A stretch of DNA of 64,000 bases, from positions 61,333-125,332 of the forward strand of contig NZ_QPEJ01000013.1 in NCBI RefSeq assembly GCF_003335085.1, in the 5' to 3' direction. A program made the translations under genes and the position numbers. Numbering within the stretch: position 1 is the stretch's first letter; each line of letters opens with the position of its first letter. This document shows, in pieces, positions 53,874 to 64,000 of this stretch. Under the pieces are notes generated by a model. The model was not told the DNA's origin. It ran no database searches and worked only from the letters and a program-made list of their open reading frames with translations. The DNA comes from Polaribacter sp. WD7. Its GTDB lineage: Bacteria > Bacteroidota > Bacteroidia > Flavobacteriales > Flavobacteriaceae.

Positions 53874-55262
53874 ATGAAGAAATTTTTTGGTTTTTTAGGG
53901 ATGGCAATTTTAGGAGGAGCCTTAACTTTAGGAGGCTATAAAATGCTATTTAACGATCAGGTAATAGTGGAAAGAACAGTGCCAGAAACAGCAAAAACGT
54001 TTCAAACAAGTTTTAATCCCACATTTAATAATGAAACTACTGCAGTAAATTCAATTGATTTTACGGTGGCAGCAGAAAGAACAGTAAATTCTGTAGTACA
54101 CGTTAAAAATACAGCTGTAAGAACACAGGTAAACCCTTTTGAATTATTCTTTGGAAGCGGAAATGGAGAACGCAAATATGAACAAGTAGGTACAGGAAGT
54201 GGTGTCATTATTTCTCAAGATGGCTATATTGTAACCAATAATCATGTTATTGATGGTGCAACAAACATAGAAATAACATTAAATAACAAGCAAAAATATC
54301 CAGCAGAATTAATAGGTTCTGATAAAGAAAATGATATTGCTTTACTCAAAATAGAAGCAGATGTAGACTTACCTTATACTCCTTTTGCAAATTCAGACAA
54401 TATAAAAATAGGAGAGTGGGTTTTGGCAGTTGGTAACCCTTATAATTTGACATCTACAGTAACTGCAGGAATTGTTAGTGCAAAAGGAAGAGATTTAGAA
54501 GGAAACAGTGCTATTGATTCTTTCATACAAACTGATGCTGCTGTTAACCCTGGAAATAGTGGTGGTGCTTTAGTAAATACACGTGGAGAATTGGTAGGTA
54601 TCAATACAGCTATTTCTTCTAGAACAGGCTCTTTTATTGGGTATTCTTTTGCAGTACCATCTAATATTGCTAAAAAGATTGTGGATGATTTGTTAGAGTT
54701 TGGTGCTGTGCAAGAAGCTATTTTAGGAATAAGTATAGATGCCTCTAACAACAATATAGATGGTGTGAAAATTAGTGCGTTACCAGATGATAGTGGTGCA
54801 AAAAAGGCAGGCTTAAAAGAAGGAGATATCATCAAAAAAGTAAATGATGTTAAGATTTCTAAGTTTTCTGAATTAAGAGGTCAATTAACAGCAAAAAGAC
54901 CAGGAGAGTCTGTAAATATTACTGTTGAAAGAGATGGAGATTTTATAACAAAGACTGTAACACTTGGTAAAAAAGATACTTTTGCTTCAATTAAATTAGG
55001 AATTATGTTAAAAGATTTATCAAAAAAAGAATTGAAAAAGCATGATATAGAAGGTGGAGCCAAAATTGTTATGAATAGCAATAAAAATTTAGAGTATTAT
55101 GGTGTAAAACAAGGTTTTATTATTACAGCTGTTAATAAACAAGCTATAAAAAGTGCTTCTGATGCGGCAAAAACTATAGATGCTTCTTACGGCAATGGAA
55201 ACCCTATCTATATAGAAGTAATTAATCTTGATGGAGAAAAAGAACGCTATGCATTCAGATAA
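53874..55262 (+). CDS. HtrA/DegP-type periplasmic serine protease
   Basis: The 462-residue protein begins with a hydrophobic signal or anchor (about 4-24), then an S1C protease domain with H124 (TNNHVIDG), D154 (NDIALLKIE) and S229 (PGNSGGAL), and two C-terminal PDZ domains (about 275-360 with AGLKEGDIIKKVNDV; about 372-460, more divergent). Such proteins degrade or refold misfolded envelope proteins. It has a T-rich terminator after it and the phased GTTAAA boxes before it, as expected for stress control. The gene could be named degP or htrA; orthology is not resolved. Confidence 0.92.
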   Translation: MKKFFGFLGMAILGGALTLGGYKMLFNDQVIVERTVPETAKTFQTSFNPTFNNETTAVNSIDFTVAAERTVNSVVHVKNTAVRTQVNPFELFFGSGNGERKYEQVGTGSGVIISQDGYIVTNNHVIDGATNIEITLNNKQKYPAELIGSDKENDIALLKIEADVDLPYTPFANSDNIKIGEWVLAVGNPYNLTSTVTAGIVSAKGRDLEGNSAIDSFIQTDAAVNPGNSGGALVNTRGELVGINTAISSRTGSFIGYSFAVPSNIAKKIVDDLLEFGAVQEAILGISIDASNNNIDGVKISALPDDSGAKKAGLKEGDIIKKVNDVKISKFSELRGQLTAKRPGESVNITVERDGDFITKTVTLGKKDTFASIKLGIMLKDLSKKELKKHDIEGGAKIVMNSNKNLEYYGVKQGFIITAVNKQAIKSASDAAKTIDASYGNGNPIYIEVINLDGEKERYAFR

Positions 55263-55281
55263 AATTTAATGATCACTTTAT

Positions 55282-55312
55282 AAAATCCTGATTTTTTAAT
55301 CAGGATTTTTTT
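55282..55312 (+). terminator. Rho-independent terminator after htrA
   Basis: 12-bp arms AAAATCCTGATT / AATCAGGATTTT around a TTTT loop, then a T run, 19 bp after the stop codon. Confidence 0.88.
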
Positions 55313-55325
55313 ATTTACGAAAATT

Positions 55326-55345
55326 TTACGAAATCGATTTCGTAA
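55326..55345. promoter_or_regulatory. Perfect 20-bp palindromic operator upstream of the second GAPDH gene
   Basis: TTACGAAATCGATTTCGTAA is fully self-complementary with a central CG, the layout of LacI-family operators. A further half-site ACGAAA begins at 55317. It lies 48 bp before the start codon, over the place where the -33 element would be relative to the -7 at 55362, so repression is the simple reading. A related site precedes pfkA at 26315-26330. Confidence 0.65.
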
Positions 55346-55361
55346 TTCTTAAATAAAGAAA

Positions 55362-55369
55362 TACTTTTG
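55362..55369 (+). promoter_or_regulatory. Predicted -7 element (TACTTTTG) of the second GAPDH gene
   Basis: Exact TAnnTTTG match 23 bp before the ATG, 16 bp downstream of the palindrome. Confidence 0.5.
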
Positions 55370-55392
55370 TAATATAACAATTAATTAAAAAT

Positions 55393-56835
55393 ATGTTAAC
55401 AGCAATTAATTATGAACAAGAGGTTCTAAATCAAGCACAAGTAAGAAGGGCTACTGTAGAGTTTACAACAATAGTAAATGATTTATGGTATGATAAATCT
55501 ATAGAGTTAATATTATTTAGAAACACGTTGGTTAATAAACATGCCAATGAAGTTTTAAATTTAATCAATTATTCACAAGAATTTGTAAGTAAAACAATAA
55601 CAATACAAGATATTCTAGAAGTAGCTAAGGCTATAAAAGAAATAGAGTTGCCTTCATCAAAATTAGATGTTGGTAAGTTGGCTTATGAATGTTATTTGAG
55701 TCCAAAAAAATCAGCAGACAAAGTAGCTTATTTAAAATATAAATTAAGAGCAGCTCAAGAGTACGGAACCATAGAACCTAAAGATGTTGTTCTATATGGT
55801 TTTGGTAGAATTGGACGATTATTAGCCAGAGAATTGAGTTCTAAGATGGGTAAAGGTTCTCAATTACGCTTAAGAGCTATTGTAATTAGAGGAGAAATTG
55901 ATAAAAATGTTTTAGAAAAAAGAGCTTCTTTGTTAAGTATAGATTCTGTTCATGGAGATTTTTTAGGAACAGTAAAAGTAGATACAGAAAATAATGCTTT
56001 AATTATAAATGGAACAACGGTTCATGTCATTTCTGCTAATAATCCAGAAGATATAGATTATACGTGCTATGGTATTTATAATGCGTTAATTATAGATAAC
56101 ACAGGAGCGTTTAGAGATGATGAAGCATTAAATAGACATTTAAGAGCAAACGGAGCAGATAAAGTTTTGCTCACAGCACCTGGAAAAGGAATTCCTAATA
56201 TTGTACACGGCGTAAATCATCAAAAATACAATCCAGAGAATGTAGATATTTTTTCTGCCGCTTCTTGTACAACAAATGCAATTACACCTATTTTGAAGGT
56301 TTTAGATGATAACTTTGGCATACATAAAGGACATATAGAAACTATTCATGCTTATACGAATGATCAAAATTTGGTAGACAATATGCACAATAAATATAGA
56401 AGAGGTAGGGCTGCTGCATTAAATATGGTTATTACAGAAACAGGAGCAGGCGAAGCTGTCTCAAAAGTAATTCCCGCTTTAAAAGACAAACTAACTTCTA
56501 ACGCTATTAGAGTTCCGGTACCTAACGGATCTTTGGCAATTTTAAGTTTACAGTTAAGAACTCAGGTCACAAAAGATAGAGTAAATGCTATTGTGAAAAA
56601 ATATGCCTTAGAAGGTGATTTGGTAGAACAAATTAAGTATTCTTTAAATAATGAATTGGTGTCTTCAGACATCATTGGAACTACGGCACCAGCAATTTTT
56701 GATAGTAATGCTACAATTACAGATGAAGAAACGGTTGTAATATATGTTTGGTACGATAATGAGTACGGCTACTCGCATCAAGTAATGCGTTTAGCAAAAC
56801 ATGTTGCAAAAGTTAGAAGATACACCTATTATTAA
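55393..56835 (+). CDS. Long-form glyceraldehyde-3-phosphate dehydrogenase with N-terminal extension
   Basis: Residues 131-480 form a [15 protein letters not shown] (136-145), SIDSVHGDF, catalytic C292 in SAASCTTNAI, HAYTNDQNLVDN and VWYDNEYGYSHQV. About 130 extra N-terminal residues are helical and match nothing I know by function. In gapA the NAD-selecting Asp33 follows AIN; here the aligned stretch is AIVIRGEID, with no Asp and an Arg at 166, which suggests NADP(H) use, perhaps in the gluconeogenic direction. It is monocistronic between two terminators, and a CG-centred palindrome precedes it. Confidence 0.9.
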   Translation: MLTAINYEQEVLNQAQVRRATVEFTTIVNDLWYDKSIELILFRNTLVNKHANEVLNLINYSQEFVSKTITIQDILEVAKAIKEIELPSSKLDVGKLAYECYLSPKKSADKVAYLKYKLRAAQEYGTIEPKDVVLYGFGRIGRLLARELSSKMGKGSQLRLRAIVIRGEIDKNVLEKRASLLSIDSVHGDFLGTVKVDTENNALIINGTTVHVISANNPEDIDYTCYGIYNALIIDNTGAFRDDEALNRHLRANGADKVLLTAPGKGIPNIVHGVNHQKYNPENVDIFSAASCTTNAITPILKVLDDNFGIHKGHIETIHAYTNDQNLVDNMHNKYRRGRAAALNMVITETGAGEAVSKVIPALKDKLTSNAIRVPVPNGSLAILSLQLRTQVTKDRVNAIVKKYALEGDLVEQIKYSLNNELVSSDIIGTTAPAIFDSNATITDEETVVIYVWYDNEYGYSHQVMRLAKHVAKVRRYTYY

Positions 56836-56867
56836 TTTTTATTTCCCCAGCTTACTTCTAAGCAAAT

Positions 56868-56900
56868 AAACCCAAAATATTTTTATGTTTTGGGTTTTTA
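56868..56900 (+). terminator. Terminator after the long-form GAPDH gene
   Basis: AAACCCAAAA / TTTTGGGTTT arms of 10 bp with a 10-nt loop and following Ts, 33 bp after the stop. Confidence 0.8.
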
Positions 56901-57283
56901 GTTTTAGATAAATTTTTAGTTTGTGACATAATTATCTATAAAAAATTGCCTCTTAATATAAAATATACATATAATCAATTTAAATTCAGGTAAATATAAT
57001 ATTTGAGGGTTTGTATTCACTAATAAAAGTTGACAATCTGGGCGTATTTTGCACTAAAAATAAAATATATTTATATTGTGTATAATAATTTTAGGTTTTA
57101 AAGTAGTTCTTGGTACGTTTTTATCAAAAAATCACCTAAATTGAAATTTTAAAATTATCTCAAATCGTAAAGTACAACAGTTGCAGATTAAAGTTATCTA
57201 TGTGTAACTATTTCTAAAAAAAATGAAAATAAATTGTAAGCAGAACTCTAAATGTTTTACTATTTTTATAAAAATTTATAGTG
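56901..57283. other. Gene-free, very AT-rich stretch
   Basis: About 380 bp between the GAPDH terminator and the DinB-like gene. I see no reading frame with coding character, no RNA gene and no clear inverted repeat. It presumably contains the promoter of the DinB-like gene, but no exact TAnnTTTG stands out close to the start. Confidence 0.5.
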
Positions 57284-59850
<2,567 letters not shown>

Positions 59851-59942
59851 CCGTTTTGGCAGCCTTTTTGCTAAGTAATAAAAGTAGAGTTCAGGTAATC
59901 AAGATTTGTTATCACATATTTTAGCAAGTACAAATACGTAAA

Positions 59943-60674
59943 GTGAAAAAACTTTTATACATATATATAGTATTCAATTCATTTCTTGTTTCTGCTCAAG
60001 TCAAAGAAAACGATTCTCTACCAGAAAGTATAGATGAGTACGTTTTTGTTAAGCCAGGAGATACATTAACGGTGCAATTAACTGAGTTTTCGTTACTGCC
60101 AAAACCTAAATTTAAATCTAGAAATGATATTAGATATTATTTATGGTTTAAAAGAAAAGTGTTTAAAGCTTATCCGTATGCTCAAGTTGCAGCGACAAGG
60201 TTGGATACTTTAAATACAAGATTATCAAAAATAAAATCTAAAAGAAAGCGAAAGAAATATACCAAACAAATTCAAAATTATATAGAAGGAGAGTTTACAG
60301 ATCAAATTAAAAAGATGACCAGAACTGAGGGGCGTATTTTAATTAAGTTAATACATCGTCAAACGGGTAACACTGCCTTTTCAAATATTAAAGAGTATAG
60401 AAGTGGATGGAAAGCTTTTTTGTACAATACAACAGCAAATGCATTTAAATTATCATTAAAAACAGAATACCATCCTGAATTTGAAAATGAAGATTTTTTA
60501 ATCGAAGATATTTTACAACGTGCTTTTAGAGATGATCAGTTAGATTACCAAGAGTCTAAATTAAATTTTGACTTTACTAAGATAATAACTCAGAAAAAAG
60601 CAGAAATAGATGTAGAGGTTTACAAAGCTATGTTTGCAAAAATTAGAAAAAAGAAAAAAAGAAGAGGAAAATAA
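59943..60674 (+). CDS. DUF4294 protein, exported
   Basis: The start is a GTG at 59943 (MKKLLYIYIVFNSFLVSAQ as signal peptide). The 243-residue protein contains the DUF4294 core, RNDIRYYLWFKRKVFKAYPYAQVAATRL (about 60-88, split here), KMTRTEGRILIKLIHRQTG (about 120-138) and EYRSGWKAFLYNTTANAF, and a very basic C-terminus (KIRKKKKRRGK). The family is restricted to Bacteroidota and has no known function. It stands between ligA and a DUF5723 barrel gene transcribed the other way. Confidence 0.83.
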   Translation: MKKLLYIYIVFNSFLVSAQVKENDSLPESIDEYVFVKPGDTLTVQLTEFSLLPKPKFKSRNDIRYYLWFKRKVFKAYPYAQVAATRLDTLNTRLSKIKSKRKRKKYTKQIQNYIEGEFTDQIKKMTRTEGRILIKLIHRQTGNTAFSNIKEYRSGWKAFLYNTTANAFKLSLKTEYHPEFENEDFLIEDILQRAFRDDQLDYQESKLNFDFTKIITQKKAEIDVEVYKAMFAKIRKKKKRRGK

Positions 60675-60687
60675 ATATCCTCTTCTT
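60659..60687. terminator. Hairpin overlapping the end of the DUF4294 gene
   Basis: AAGAAGAGGA / TCCTCTTCTT arms of 10 bp with a 9-nt loop that includes the stop codon. It has no following T run, so termination is possible but weaker than at other sites; convergent genes lie on both sides. Confidence 0.45.
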
Positions 60688-60721
60688 CATATTATTTCAT
60701 GTAAAGACTATCTGTTTTTTT

Positions 60722-62062
60722 TTATTTTTTGTCTTCAAGAAGTTCTTTTTCTTCTATTTCAGGCTCTTTAGATTTCCCTTTGTAACCAAACAAGAAATTT
60801 AATCCAAATCTAAAGTTAGCAGCATTAGATTCTTCAACTTTTCCTCCTATACTAGAAACATCTTCTATAGCAGCATACAATTGTAAGAAAGATAATTGTA
60901 CTGCTAGGTTAGCACCAAATCTAAAACCACCATTATTACCTCCTGTGCCAGCAACTACACCGTAAGTAGCTTTGTTTAATTCTCTATTGTACCCTAAACC
61001 AAAGCTAGGTTTTGTGTCTACGTAAGGATTATTCTCACTAAAATAAGTAGCCCTTAAAACATTTTTTTCAGACATTTTATATTTTGCAGAAAAGAAAGTT
61101 CTAGAACTAATTTTAGAATCAAAAGCCTCAGTTGTTTCTTCGGCACCAAGAATATCGTTTAGAGCATCTTCAATTTCATCCTGTACGTTTCCAGAATTTT
61201 GAAAATCAAATCCATTATAAACTACTCCATTTACATCTTGTAGTCTATAGTTTGTTATATTTTCTTCCCAATTTATAGATCCTAAGTCGTTAATAGATAA
61301 TTCAAAAGAAAACTTATTGTTAAGTTTGTAATCAAAACCTAAGTCCATACCAAAACCACTATTACTTCCAAAGAAAGATAGGTTCTCTGTATCAGATACT
61401 CCAGAAGTATTGATAATTGCATTTTGTGCAGAAACCGTCCATAAAAAGTTAGCAGGATTTATGTCTACTGAAAGTTGTGCATTGTCCTCTAGTTCTGCAT
61501 GCATAATACCACTTAAAGATTTTAGACGAACCCCAACAGAAAGTTTATCATTAAAAAAAGTTCTTGTAATTCCAATTCCTATTTCACTATGAGAAGTAAA
61601 ACCTATTTTTTCTCTAGATAACGCAAAACTAGCATCAAAACCATTTGCGGCAACTCCTGTAAACTCTTTAGAGAATTCCCAAGCTAAATTACTTTTAGCG
61701 TTTGCAAATAAGGTAATAGATCCTTTCTTTGTTTTTATACCAAGTGTAAAAATATTTGCTACGATATTTGTAGATAAAACATTAATATCTTCTGCAACGG
61801 CATTAAGATTATCAAAATCAAATTTTAAATTACTTCCACTTTCAACTAAAAGATCATTTAGTTTTACTGTAGAGTTAAGATCTAAGCCTAAGTTTAAAGG
61901 TGTACCAAAACTAACCTTATATTTAGGTATAAATATTGGCGAAACATCTTGAGTCTGTATAACATAATCACCTAAATTGTAAAAAGAAAGATTATTTTGT
62001 GCTTTAGTATTACCAATAGCAATAAAAAGCATTAGGATAGTTGAGTATATATATTTTTTCAT
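60722..62062 (-). CDS. DUF5723 outer-membrane beta-barrel protein
   Basis: The signal peptide (about 1-21, ending NTKAQ) is followed by NNLSFYNLGDYVIQTQDVSPIF, PKYKVSFGTPLNLGLDLNSTV and many alternating strands, such as GFGMDLGFDYKLNNKFSFELSINDLGSI and NFRFGLNFLFGYKG. This fits the DUF5723/PorV-like family of FadL-type barrels of Bacteroidota. The 446-residue protein ends in an acidic-basic tail (EPEIEEKELLEDKK). It lies 6 bp downstream of the large lipoprotein gene and probably forms one complex or operon with it. Confidence 0.78.
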   Translation of the reverse strand: MKKYIYSTILMLFIAIGNTKAQNNLSFYNLGDYVIQTQDVSPIFIPKYKVSFGTPLNLGLDLNSTVKLNDLLVESGSNLKFDFDNLNAVAEDINVLSTNIVANIFTLGIKTKKGSITLFANAKSNLAWEFSKEFTGVAANGFDASFALSREKIGFTSHSEIGIGITRTFFNDKLSVGVRLKSLSGIMHAELEDNAQLSVDINPANFLWTVSAQNAIINTSGVSDTENLSFFGSNSGFGMDLGFDYKLNNKFSFELSINDLGSINWEENITNYRLQDVNGVVYNGFDFQNSGNVQDEIEDALNDILGAEETTEAFDSKISSRTFFSAKYKMSEKNVLRATYFSENNPYVDTKPSFGLGYNRELNKATYGVVAGTGGNNGGFRFGANLAVQLSFLQLYAAIEDVSSIGGKVEESNAANFRFGLNFLFGYKGKSKEPEIEEKELLEDKK

Positions 62063-62068
62063 TACTTT

Positions 62069-63727
62069 CTAGTTTTCTGGTGTTATGTTTGCTTTAGCTT
62101 CAATTCCTAGAATTACATCTAATTCATCGCTACCTTTAATTAGTACAGAGTTTCTCCCTGTAGGTAGTTCAAGTGTAATTCTAATATTAATTTTACTAGC
62201 ATTAGTTATGCTGTTTATTTCATTTTGATCAAGTAAAATTTCAAAATTAGAAGAAACTGCAATTCCATCAGAAGAACCTGCTTGGTCTACATTTGCTGCT
62301 TCAAAAGCAGTAAGAGATTCTGTGTGTAAAACCTGATTGTTATCATTTTTAAACTCTAAAAGAACATCACCTGTCAAAGGTATTTTATTCTCAACAGTGG
62401 CAACTAATCGTATAGATTCAAAATCATCTAAATCATCTGCACCATCAAAATCAATTTCTTTATCTAAGCTTACTTTATCAAAACCAATAGACACTTCTGC
62501 TTGAAATCCATTATTGTTGGCTTCAAAAAAGTTTTCATTAACACCATTACTTAGTGGGTTGGCTTTTCCAGAAATATCAAAAGCAATAGAGTTAGGTTTA
62601 GATTCTAACAATTCTGCAATGTTAGAGTTAGTATCATCAAGGGTGGTATTGGTTATTCTTGGAGCATCACCAAAGTTTTCTACACCGTTTATTATAATTG
62701 TATTTGGTAATGGTCCAGGCGCTGAATAATTTAGGTTTACAGAAGTATTTGTTCCAGTTGCAGTAATAGAAGATAAATCCATACTTATTGGAAAACCATA
62801 ATCACTTGTAACGTTAATGTCCATAGAAACATTTTCAAATGAAACATCACCCTCACTAAAATTATCAAAGAACTCACCTAAATCTATAGTGTTAGAAGAT
62901 ATATTAAAAGGCTCTTGTTTAAAGTCTCCGTTAATAAGTGTATAAGAAACATCAGAAATAATAGCCTCGTATGAAATGGCATCGTTAGCATTTAAAGTAT
63001 TTCCCTCAACAAAGGTAAAGGCAGCATCAACGTTAATTACCACTTTGTTATTGGTTTTACCAGTTCCAGTACCATCGTTTGTAAGGTCTGCATTGTAATC
63101 TTTTAAATTTAATGATATAGTTTCTTGTGTTCCGTTAGTAACTGTTTCGGTTTGAGTAAAAATAGCCCCGTCACTTTTGTTTGTAAAAGAAGGTATTGTA
63201 ACAGTAATTTCAATACTTGCTTCAACTGCGGAATCAAAAACCAAATTCATAACACCACCATCAAAGACAACACCCGTTAATTCTTGAGTTAAATTTAAGT
63301 CGTGTACTTTTTGATTATTATTACTAAACGTGCCAATTAAAGGATTAGGTATACCAGAAGATATTTCTGCCGTTATGGTATAAGGAAAAGTTTCTCCAAT
63401 ATTTGCAAGTTCTTGTTCTGTTATAGGACTTGAAACTGAACTTTCAATTGTAGTGTCGTCAATATCTACATTAAAAGCATCATTATTTTCTCCAGAAAAT
63501 GTTTCAGTATAAATAAAACTGAATTCTTCTGTAGATGTAGGTTCAAGATCGCTAGAGCCCAAGTCATCAAAAATTTCTGATAGGTTGTAATTAATAAATC
63601 CTGCAGGTATTTTTAAATTACCATCCCAAGCAACTTCTTCAATTTCCCTATCTAGGTAGGAAATATCGCAAGAAGCAACGAGGCTAGCAAATAAAAGAGT
63701 TAAACATAATTTTGTAATTTTCCTCAT
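62069..63727 (-). CDS. Large beta-rich lipoprotein, function unknown
   Basis: The 552-residue protein has a signal with lipobox (MRKITKLCLTLLFASLVASC, C20) and is otherwise acidic and beta-rich. Repeated patterns such as VASIEITVTIPSFTNKSDG, INVDAAFTFVEGNTLNAND and VSMDINVTSDYGFPI suggest several Ig-like or jellyroll domains. Cysteine is absent after the lipobox. I do not recognise the family, though its pairing with a DUF5723 barrel 6 bp downstream suggests a surface-exposed partner of that barrel. Similar lipoprotein-barrel pairs occur in Bacteroidota. The 273 bp upstream, to the window edge, hold no gene that I can support. Confidence 0.6.
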   Translation of the reverse strand: MRKITKLCLTLLFASLVASCDISYLDREIEEVAWDGNLKIPAGFINYNLSEIFDDLGSSDLEPTSTEEFSFIYTETFSGENNDAFNVDIDDTTIESSVSSPITEQELANIGETFPYTITAEISSGIPNPLIGTFSNNNQKVHDLNLTQELTGVVFDGGVMNLVFDSAVEASIEITVTIPSFTNKSDGAIFTQTETVTNGTQETISLNLKDYNADLTNDGTGTGKTNNKVVINVDAAFTFVEGNTLNANDAISYEAIISDVSYTLINGDFKQEPFNISSNTIDLGEFFDNFSEGDVSFENVSMDINVTSDYGFPISMDLSSITATGTNTSVNLNYSAPGPLPNTIIINGVENFGDAPRITNTTLDDTNSNIAELLESKPNSIAFDISGKANPLSNGVNENFFEANNNGFQAEVSIGFDKVSLDKEIDFDGADDLDDFESIRLVATVENKIPLTGDVLLEFKNDNNQVLHTESLTAFEAANVDQAGSSDGIAVSSNFEILLDQNEINSITNASKINIRITLELPTGRNSVLIKGSDELDVILGIEAKANITPEN

Positions 63728-64000
63728 AATTGTTTAAGTTTAAGAATATGTTAGTTTGTTTCTCTGCTTGCAAGATAAGAATATCTGTAATTTTGAATAA
63801 TATACTTTAGACAATAAATGAGATATTCTCACAAAAAACGTAATTAACTCAAGTCCTATTAGAACGTTGATCAGGTGTTTTCACAATGTTGTTTTCTTTT
63901 TTTACGTTTAATTAATATTTTGTGTTAGCATTAATTAAGTGTTAGGGTGTTTTTTAGTGTGTTAAGAAAAAAAAGGTGGGGCTTTCGGCACATGTTTTTA

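Noticed and set aside
57031..57055. TTGACA followed by TATTTT as a sigma-70 type promoter
   Set aside because: Spacing is far too short and Bacteroidota do not use that consensus.

Overview
The window looks like a chromosomal segment of a member of the Flavobacteriaceae (Bacteroidota), probably a marine genus close to Polaribacter or Tenacibaculum. The genus is inferred from general resemblance and was not tested. Supporting signs are the very AT-rich sequence, the gliding-motility ATPase gene gldA, menaquinone genes, Bacteroidota-restricted families (DUF4294, DUF5723, DUF2490, DUF4369), an acidic-tailed ribosomal protein S16, signal peptides ending in -AQ or -SQ, and many -7 promoter elements of the Bacteroidota type TAnnTTTG.

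Layout. 1-3.2 kb: end of a membrane protein, gldA, and a convergent FAD-oxidase/HAD-phosphatase pair. 3.3-9.8 kb: a dnaE with a fused proofreading exonuclease, a four-helix-bundle stress protein, rpsP-rimM and tRNA-Ser(GGA). 9.8-18.3 kb: envelope lipoprotein, an operon of an Asp-box repeat protein, a DUF2490 barrel and a DUF819 permease, then an SPFH operon that ends in a 54-codon ribbon-helix-helix gene. 18.4-21.6 kb: S1/P1 nuclease, two thioredoxin-fold proteins, tsaD. 21.7-28.4 kb: tamB, then the glycolytic operon pfkA-gapA. 28.4-36.8 kb: lptD, a frameshifted DUF3592-like gene and ridA, divergent from an amidase, an MCE-domain protein, a two-gene iron-sulfur electron-transfer module and a SPOR lipoprotein. 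36.8-41.9 kb: menA, menC and menE interleaved with an SRPBCC protein and a CPBP protease. 41.9-53.7 kb: an OmpA protein, ppx-sixA, pdxH, a sodium symporter, recR, a Tet-like efflux pump, hemJ-hemH, and dapF-GNAT-mltG-trmH. 53.8-64 kb: an HtrA/DegP protease, a second long-form GAPDH, DinB-like protein, ligA, a DUF4294 protein, a DUF5723 barrel and a large lipoprotein.

The genes form a mainly housekeeping chromosome centred on envelope assembly (tamB, lptD, MCE, amidase, mltG, htrA), central carbon flow (pfkA and two GAPDHs), menaquinone and haem synthesis, and replication/repair (dnaE, ligA, recR). I see no CRISPR array, insertion sequence, prophage, toxin-antitoxin pair or secretion-effector island.

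The most interesting signals are regulatory or structural: a CG-centred palindrome shared by pfkA and the second GAPDH gene; helically phased GTTAAA boxes before htrA; a -1 slippery frameshift that reconnects a broken DUF3592-like gene to ridA; loss of one cysteine cluster in the CCG-domain protein; a glutamine in place of the flavin-linking histidine in the sugar-lactone oxidase; and a tamB reading frame with no ordinary start codon at the right place.
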